Made by a program: the position numbers and the translations under genes
Source: Anaerolineales bacterium
Lineage (GTDB): Bacteria; Chloroflexota; Anaerolineae; Anaerolineales; DRMV01
DNA length: 10,789 nt
Assembly: GCA_015491595.1 (NCBI GenBank)
Contig: WFVP01000106.1
Location: forward strand, 1 to 10,789
Direction: 5' to 3'
Shown here: in pieces, positions 6,699 to 10,789 of the stretch
Numbering within the stretch: position 1 is the stretch's first letter
How the letters are laid out: every line of letters begins with the position of its first letter
The notes under the pieces: model-generated
What the model saw: the letters and a program-made list of their open reading frames with translations, nothing else
What the model was told of the DNA's origin: nothing
Databases searched by the model: none

Positions 6699-7649
6699 AT
6701 GCGTATCCCGGAAGTGCTGCCTGCGGTGGAAGTTCCCCTGACCCCCGAAACCCCTCTGCACTTGAAAGCCAACGGCCCGTGCAAAATCGAGGGATATGAC
6801 GGAGACGTGGCCCGACTCCACGGGTTCGGCTCTATCGACGAGAAGGAAGGTCTCTGGATTCTCCAGGGGCCGGGCAAGGTGGAGGTTCCCCGCTGGGCGC
6901 GGGTTCATGTCGAGGTGTTCAATGGCCCCAGCAAGGTCGTGGGACTGACCGAAGGGGGTTTGGAAGTCAAACGGATTAACGGCCCGTTTAAAGCGGAAGC
7001 AGTCCAGGTGCTACGCGGCGAGACGCTGAACGGTCCCGTCGTACTGCAAGGCGTGCAGGACGAAGCGCATTTGCAAAACGTCCATGGTCCCCTGCGCGTG
7101 GAACCGTGCCCCAGGGAACTGAGAGGGGAGAACGTGCGCGGTCCGGTGCGCATCGAGGACGACGCGCCCCGCGGGCGCCGCATCGTGCTTCGAGTGAAGG
7201 GTCCGGTGGTGATTCGCGTTCCCGCGGACGTGCCGTTGCACGGTCGGGTGCAGGCCACGCAAGGCATCCAGGTGGATATGGCCTCGGCCCCCACCTCGAC
7301 CGAGACCCTCGCGGGAGGCGGGCGGTCCGTCGCGATGTGGCAGGCTGAGGACCCCGAACAGGCCCTGATGCTCGACCTTGAGGTGCAGGGGCGGGTGTAC
7401 ATCGGACCCCAGGGCCCGACGGAATGGGCCGCCGACATCCCCACGGGGGTCGAATGGCTCACCCGTATGGCGCGCGTGTTCCGGGGCTTCGGTCGGGTCC
7501 GACGGGCGACCCCGCGAGTTCGCCGGACCGCCAGCCCCTCTCCGGACATCCGCGAAGCCCGAATGCGGGTGTTGCGGATGTTGGCCGAAGGTAAGATAAC
7601 CGTGGAACAAGCCGAACAACTCCTCAACGCGCTGGAGGACGAAGCATGA
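6699..7649 (+). CDS. Gly-Pro-repeat beta-solenoid-like protein with C-terminal SHOCT-like hairpin (DUF4097/YvlB-like)
   Basis: This 316-residue protein has no signal peptide and no membrane segment. Residues 20-175 carry a repeat built on 'x-G-P-x-x-V/I-x': NGP at 25, QGP at 56, NGP at 75, NGP at 94, NGP at 111, HGP at 129, RGP at 147 and KGP at 167. The spacing is mostly 17-20 residues, as expected for a beta-solenoid in which each rung ends in a Gly-Pro turn. A less regular region (180-240) and an Arg-rich linker (256-277) follow. The last 33 residues are the helical hairpin 'VLRMLAEGKITVEQAEQLL' (291-309), nearly the same as in the DUF2089 protein. The architecture recalls the DUF4097/YvlB-LiaX group, but with the hairpin at the C-terminus. 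The ribosome site AGGAGGT precedes it, and the ATGA overlap at 7646-7649 couples it to the next gene. Confidence 0.75.
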   Translation: MRIPEVLPAVEVPLTPETPLHLKANGPCKIEGYDGDVARLHGFGSIDEKEGLWILQGPGKVEVPRWARVHVEVFNGPSKVVGLTEGGLEVKRINGPFKAEAVQVLRGETLNGPVVLQGVQDEAHLQNVHGPLRVEPCPRELRGENVRGPVRIEDDAPRGRRIVLRVKGPVVIRVPADVPLHGRVQATQGIQVDMASAPTSTETLAGGGRSVAMWQAEDPEQALMLDLEVQGRVYIGPQGPTEWAADIPTGVEWLTRMARVFRGFGRVRRATPRVRRTASPSPDIREARMRVLRMLAEGKITVEQAEQLLNALEDEA

Positions 7650-8386
7650 ATTCTTCCACGACCTCCCTCTCCGTGAGGCCCAACGCGACGGTGCGGCCGG
7701 TTTCCCGGGCCGCCGACCTGGCGTACCTCGTGGGCGCCGGTCTGGCCCTGGCTTTCCTGGGCTTCCTCCTCTGGGCCCAGATTGAAACCCGGCTGTTCAG
7801 CGCCAAGTTCCCCCGGGAGCGCACCTGGACTTCGGTCCGCTGCTTCCCCGTGGCCACTCTGGCGGACCAGGTGGTCCCGGTCAAGGCCACGGTGACCAAT
7901 CCCCTGGACCGGAAGGCGACCCGCTACGTGGTGGCCCATATGCCCCAGGGGAGCCTCCTGCTGGTGGAACGGGACGCCCGCCGCATTCCCCTACCCCCCG
8001 GCGGGAAGACCACCATCACGTACCTGCTGAACGTGGAGGACCGGGTCTACGGCTGGGTGCTCATGTGGGCCGGGCAGCTCCAACGCTCCTACCCGCTGCC
8101 CCTGCTGGCCGGCGGATGCGGCATCCTGGTGCTGCCGCTGCCCTTCGTGCCGGGATGGCTGGCCGGTTTGGGTGTGCTCGCCGCGGTCCTGCTCCTGGTG
8201 GTCTGGGACCTTCACCGGGGGGCCCAGGGATGGCGCCAGGCCCTGGATTACCTGCTGGCCTTCGCCTACGTGCTGGTCTTCTTCCTCAACTGGTGGGCCA
8301 TCGCGGCCTTTCTGTGGGTGGTCATGCTCATCGGCGTGGTGTGGGCCACCCTGAAACGCCTTACCGGCATCTCCCTTTCGGGGTGA
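7646..8386 (+). CDS. Multi-pass membrane protein with an exported beta-rich domain, function unknown
   Basis: I do not recognise this 246-residue protein. A first membrane helix at about 25-43 is followed by an exported-looking region (about 46-148). It is rich in beta-prone segments ('QVVPVKATVTNP', 'ATRYVVAHMPQG', 'GGKTTITYLL') and could be an Ig-like fold. Four further hydrophobic segments lie at about 149-168, 171-187, 202-216 and 217-235, with the Trp-rich 'LNWWAIAAFLW' in the last pair. Its ATG overlaps the stop of the solenoid gene (ATGA), so the two are translationally coupled. Sixteen bases and an AAGGAGG site separate it from the next membrane protein. By context it may be the membrane or sensor part of the SHOCT-like/ABC system; nothing in the sequence names a substrate. 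Confidence 0.72.
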   Translation: MNSSTTSLSVRPNATVRPVSRAADLAYLVGAGLALAFLGFLLWAQIETRLFSAKFPRERTWTSVRCFPVATLADQVVPVKATVTNPLDRKATRYVVAHMPQGSLLLVERDARRIPLPPGGKTTITYLLNVEDRVYGWVLMWAGQLQRSYPLPLLAGGCGILVLPLPFVPGWLAGLGVLAAVLLLVVWDLHRGAQGWRQALDYLLAFAYVLVFFLNWWAIAAFLWVVMLIGVVWATLKRLTGISLSG

Positions 8387-8401
8387 AGGAGGAAACCTAC
8401 C

Positions 8402-8917
8402 ATGGCGCGCTCCCGCGGAACACGCTGGCTGACAATCTTGGGAAAAACCCTTCTGGGGCTGGGGGCCCTGGCGCTGACCCTGGTGGTGACGGTGTTCGCC
8501 GTGGCCGCCACCCTGGTGGGGACCGTGGCCGCCCTGGGCCTCGCGTGCTTGGCCGCCCTCTTCCCCCTGGGCCTGCTTCTGGTTCTGGCCGCCTGGGGCT
8601 GGTGGGTAGACCGGGTCTGGATGCGGGTGGAGGTGGACGAGCCGAACCACACGTTCGCCCTCACCTTCCCGGTTCCCCTGAGCCTGCTACGGCTGGTCGG
8701 TCGCATCAACATCATGACCCATGGCCGCATCCGGTCCATGAACCTGAGGAACCTGCCCTGGCAGGAGATGCGCGCAGTCCTGCAGGAAGAAGCCCTGACG
8801 GTGGACGTGGTGGACCCCTCCGACCGGTCCCGGATTCATCTCACCCTCGGCCCCCGACACCGAGTGGTGGACCACCGCGGCCCTGTGGCCATCACCTGGA
8901 ACAGCCGCAAAGATTGA
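8402..8917 (+). CDS. Two-helix membrane protein with a cytoplasmic alpha/beta module shared with a neighbour
   Basis: This 171-residue protein has two hydrophobic helices (about 16-41 and 43-69) behind a basic N-terminus, then a soluble C-terminal domain of about 100 residues. That domain resembles the C-terminal half of the protein encoded at 8945. 'WMRVEVDE' (73-80) and 'FPVPL' (89-93) match 'WLRIRITE' and 'LPVRL'. 'VDVVDPSDRSRIHLTL' (134-149) matches 'VEVVDEEDGDRVEIYL' without a gap. With the basic N-terminus inside, both termini would be cytoplasmic, so the module would face the soluble paralogue. I know no experimentally assigned function. Its likely job is a membrane anchor or adaptor for the operon's soluble hairpin proteins. 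The start is supported by AAGGAGGAA 7 bases upstream. Confidence 0.74.
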   Translation: MARSRGTRWLTILGKTLLGLGALALTLVVTVFAVAATLVGTVAALGLACLAALFPLGLLLVLAAWGWWVDRVWMRVEVDEPNHTFALTFPVPLSLLRLVGRINIMTHGRIRSMNLRNLPWQEMRAVLQEEALTVDVVDPSDRSRIHLTLGPRHRVVDHRGPVAITWNSRKD

Positions 8918-8944
8918 GACCCTTTATCTGGAGGAGGTTTTCCC

Positions 8945-9325
8945 ATGACGGTTTCCGAAGAACGCCTGCGCATCCTCAAGATGGTGGAAGAAGGCAAGAT
9001 ATCCCCAGAAGACGCGGCTCGCCTCCTGGAAGCGCTGAAGACCTCGGAAGCGCGGGAGAAGCCCCAAACCGGCACTGGCGCCGCGCCCCGATGGTTGCGC
9101 ATCCGCATCACCGAAGGCGACGGCACCCGGGTGAACGTGAACCTGCCCGTGCGCCTGGTCAAGGTAGCCCTGAAGGTGGCCGAACGCTACGGCGGGATGG
9201 ATGAAGCCGCCACCGAGGAAATCATGGCCGCCCTGGAGGAAGCCATCGCGGAAGGCGAGAGCGGCCGTATCGTGGAAGTGGTGGACGAGGAAGACGGCGA
9301 CCGGGTGGAGATTTACCTGGAGTGA
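8945..9325 (+). CDS. SHOCT-like domain-containing small soluble protein
   Basis: This 126-residue acidic protein has two modules. Residues 4-31 are the SHOCT-like helical hairpin ('EERLRILKMVEEGKISPEDA', then 'ARLLEAL'), aligning without gaps to the hairpins in the DUF2089 and solenoid proteins. After a flexible linker (33-48), residues 49-126 form an alpha/beta module: 'RWLRIRITEG', 'VNVNLPVRLVKVALKVAERY', a helix at 87-103 and the terminal strands 'GRIVEVVDEEDGDRVEIYL'. The second module recurs in the membrane protein encoded just upstream, so this protein carries both shared parts and could bridge the regulator and the membrane. Proteins of this two-module kind are known in Firmicutes and Chloroflexota genomes without a firm function. 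The start is fixed by GGAGGAGG ahead of the ATG. Confidence 0.82.
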   Translation: MTVSEERLRILKMVEEGKISPEDAARLLEALKTSEAREKPQTGTGAAPRWLRIRITEGDGTRVNVNLPVRLVKVALKVAERYGGMDEAATEEIMAALEEAIAEGESGRIVEVVDEEDGDRVEIYLE

Positions 9326-9359
9326 CCTCCTCCCTGCCGGCGCCTACAGGAGCGGAACC

Positions 9360-10133
9360 ATGTCCCTGGTCTACCTGTTCATCGCCGTTCTCAAGAAGCA
9401 GCTGCGCATCATGCGCAGTTACGGGTTCAACACCGTGGTGCAGCTCTTCACTCTGGTGTTGTTCTTCGCCTTCCTCTACTTCGGCTCCCGATGGGTGGCC
9501 ACGCCCCAGCGCCTGGGGGAGACCCTGGAAGCCCTCATCCTGGGTTACTGGATTTGGGTGGGCCTTATCCTGAGCCTGAGCCAGTTCACCTGGAACATCA
9601 CCACCTACGCCCAACAAGGCCTGCTGGAACAACTGTTCATGACCCCCTGGCGCCTCCATCGGGTCCTGGCCGTGGAAGCCGCCGCCAGCTTCGTCACCGA
9701 CACGGTGCTCAACCTGCTCATGCTCCTGGCCTTCATGGCCATCAGCGGGCACTGGCTGGCTCTGGAGCCCCTGACCACCCTCACCCTCTACATCCTGACC
9801 TTGCTGCCGGGATTCGGCCTGGGCTACATGCTGGCCGGCCTGGCCATGCGGTACAAGAACATCCAGAGCGTCTTCACCATCGTGCAGTTCCTCATTGTCC
9901 CCCTCCAAATGCTTCCCGTGGACCGTTACCCCGGACTCAACGTGTTCCCCTTTGCCCTGGGCGTACGCATGTTGTTGCAGCACGCCCAGGAAGGGACCCG
10001 TCTGTGGGAATTTCCGCCCCATCTCTGGGCCATCCTGCTGGCCCAGGCCGTCCTGTACCCGATGCTGGGGCTCATGGTGTACCACCAATTGGAGACCGCG
10101 GCCCGGGAACGGGGGCTGTTGGGACACTACTAA
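9360..10133 (+). CDS. ABC-2 type transporter permease
   Basis: This 257-residue integral membrane protein has six predicted helices (about 22-43, 56-76, 108-129, 138-163, 167-187, 222-242), the usual size and topology of an ABC-2 exporter permease. The segment 'GLLEQLFMTPWRLHRVL' (87-103) fits the cytoplasmic coupling region that contacts the ATPase. The ATG at 9360 is chosen because AGGAG (9348-9352) precedes it and a membrane-type N-terminus follows; an in-frame start further upstream would overlap the preceding gene heavily. The ATPase gene follows 15 bases downstream, so the two form one exporter. The substrate cannot be read from sequence; drug, peptide or lipid export fits the membrane-stress character of the operon. 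Confidence 0.9.
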   Translation: MSLVYLFIAVLKKQLRIMRSYGFNTVVQLFTLVLFFAFLYFGSRWVATPQRLGETLEALILGYWIWVGLILSLSQFTWNITTYAQQGLLEQLFMTPWRLHRVLAVEAAASFVTDTVLNLLMLLAFMAISGHWLALEPLTTLTLYILTLLPGFGLGYMLAGLAMRYKNIQSVFTIVQFLIVPLQMLPVDRYPGLNVFPFALGVRMLLQHAQEGTRLWEFPPHLWAILLAQAVLYPMLGLMVYHQLETAARERGLLGHY

Positions 10134-10148
10134 ACGGAGGAAGCCATC

Positions 10149-10789
10149 ATGACCTTCGTCCTGGAAGTGGAAGGCCTGCACAAGGTGTATCCCGGCCGTC
10201 CCCCGGTGGAAGCCGTCAAGGACGTTTCCTTTGCCGTGCGGGAGGGTGAAATCGTCGCCCTCCTGGGCCCCAACGGCGCGGGAAAGACCACCACGGTCAA
10301 GTGCATCCTCAACCTCATTCGGCCTACCGCGGGCCGGGTCCGGGTCTACGGTCGCGACCACAAGGACCTGCCGCATCTGTACCGCCACGTGGCCGCGGTG
10401 CTGGAAGGAAACCGCAACATCTACTGGCGCCTGACCCCGCGCCAGAACCTGGAAATCTTCGCCGCCTACGCGGGCGTGCCCCCGCGGGAGGCCCGGCGCA
10501 TCATCGACCGCTGGATGGCCTTCTTCGGCCTGGAGGACCTGAACCGGGAAGCCCGACAACTCTCCCGTGGGCAGCAGCAAAAGGTGGCCCTGGCCGCGGC
10601 CTTGGCCCGCCACACGCCGCTGCTCGTCCTGGACGAACCCACCCTGGGCCTGGACGTGGAAGCCAAGCGGGAGATGGTCGCCCTCATCCGCCAACTGGCG
10701 CAGGAAGAGGGCAAGACCATCCTGCTCACCTCGCACCAGATGGACGTGGTGGAAGCCCTGGCCCATCGGGTCATCATCATTCAGGAAGG
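10149..10789 (+). CDS. ABC transporter ATP-binding protein (cut by right edge)
   Basis: The first 213 residues of an ABC-2-type ATPase are present, and the frame runs off the window. Walker A is GPNGAGKTT (40-48), the signature is LSRGQ (138-142; the usual LSGGQ with Arg in the third position), Walker B is LLVLDEPT (158-165, with Glu163 catalytic), the D-loop follows as LGLD, and the switch His is His196. The Q-loop region reads 'VAAVLEGNRNIYWRLTP' (81-97), with Glu86 or Asn88 where most relatives have Gln. This occurs in a subset of ABC-2 ATPases. The ribosome site CGGAGGAAG precedes the ATG, 15 bases after the permease stop. It powers the permease encoded at 9360. Only the C-terminal tail is missing. 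Confidence 0.95.
   Translation, partial: MTFVLEVEGLHKVYPGRPPVEAVKDVSFAVREGEIVALLGPNGAGKTTTVKCILNLIRPTAGRVRVYGRDHKDLPHLYRHVAAVLEGNRNIYWRLTPRQNLEIFAAYAGVPPREARRIIDRWMAFFGLEDLNREARQLSRGQQQKVALAAALARHTPLLVLDEPTLGLDVEAKREMVALIRQLAQEEGKTILLTSHQMDVVEALAHRVIIIQE

Noticed and set aside
9222..10766. A long open frame (514 codons) on the minus strand opposite the ABC transporter genes
   Set aside because: It is a by-product of high-GC codon bias opposite two certain genes. The composition (Gly, Gln, His, Val rich) matches no family, and it crosses the permease/ATPase boundary.

Overview
The window is a GC-rich, densely coding bacterial chromosome segment. Nearly every gene has a strong purine-rich Shine-Dalgarno sequence, and intergenic gaps are short. 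A pyruvoyl-dependent arginine decarboxylase, a cyclic-2,3-diphosphoglycerate-synthetase-like GTPase and a DUF2089/SHOCT-like operon together suggest a thermophilic member of the Chloroflexota (Anaerolineae/Thermoflexia-like). This placement rests on gene content as I remember it, not on a marker gene, and is moderately confident at best. I see no rRNA, tRNA, CRISPR array or insertion sequence.

Layout. (1) Positions 1-48, minus: the first 16 codons of a gene running off the left edge. (2) 346-1290, plus: a protein with the tyrosine-recombinase fold whose catalytic residues, including the nucleophilic tyrosine, appear to be lost. (3) 1334-2191, minus: a DegV-family fatty-acid-binding protein, convergent with the recombinase-like gene across a shared hairpin terminator. 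(4) 2387-3751, plus: a cyclic-2,3-diphosphoglycerate-synthetase-like P-loop protein. (5) 3787-6004, minus: a two-gene polyamine operon. Its first gene is an in-frame fusion of a self-processing pyruvoyl arginine decarboxylase to a complete polyamine aminopropyltransferase (SpeE). Its second gene is an agmatinase-family ureohydrolase (SpeB). A very good bidirectional terminator separates it from gene 4. (6) 6265 to the right edge, plus: a six-gene operon with a strong sigma-70-type extended -10 promoter. It encodes a zinc-ribbon/HTH DUF2089 regulator, a Gly-Pro-repeat solenoid protein, two membrane proteins, a small two-domain soluble protein, and an ABC-2 permease with its ATPase (cut by the right edge).

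How the genes work together. Group 5 can turn arginine into agmatine and then, given decarboxylated S-adenosylmethionine made elsewhere, into spermidine. The decarboxylase is fused to the aminopropyltransferase rather than to the ureohydrolase. That favours the thermophile route through N1-aminopropylagmatine, although the classical route through putrescine is equally encoded. Group 6 looks like one functional unit. A helical hairpin of about 27 residues (SHOCT-like) is repeated in three of its proteins, and a second alpha/beta module is shared by one membrane protein and the small soluble protein. I infer an envelope-stress or antimicrobial-sensing system of LiaX/YvlB flavour coupled to an ABC exporter. 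This is the part of the window most likely to hold undescribed biology, followed by the decarboxylase-aminopropyltransferase fusion.
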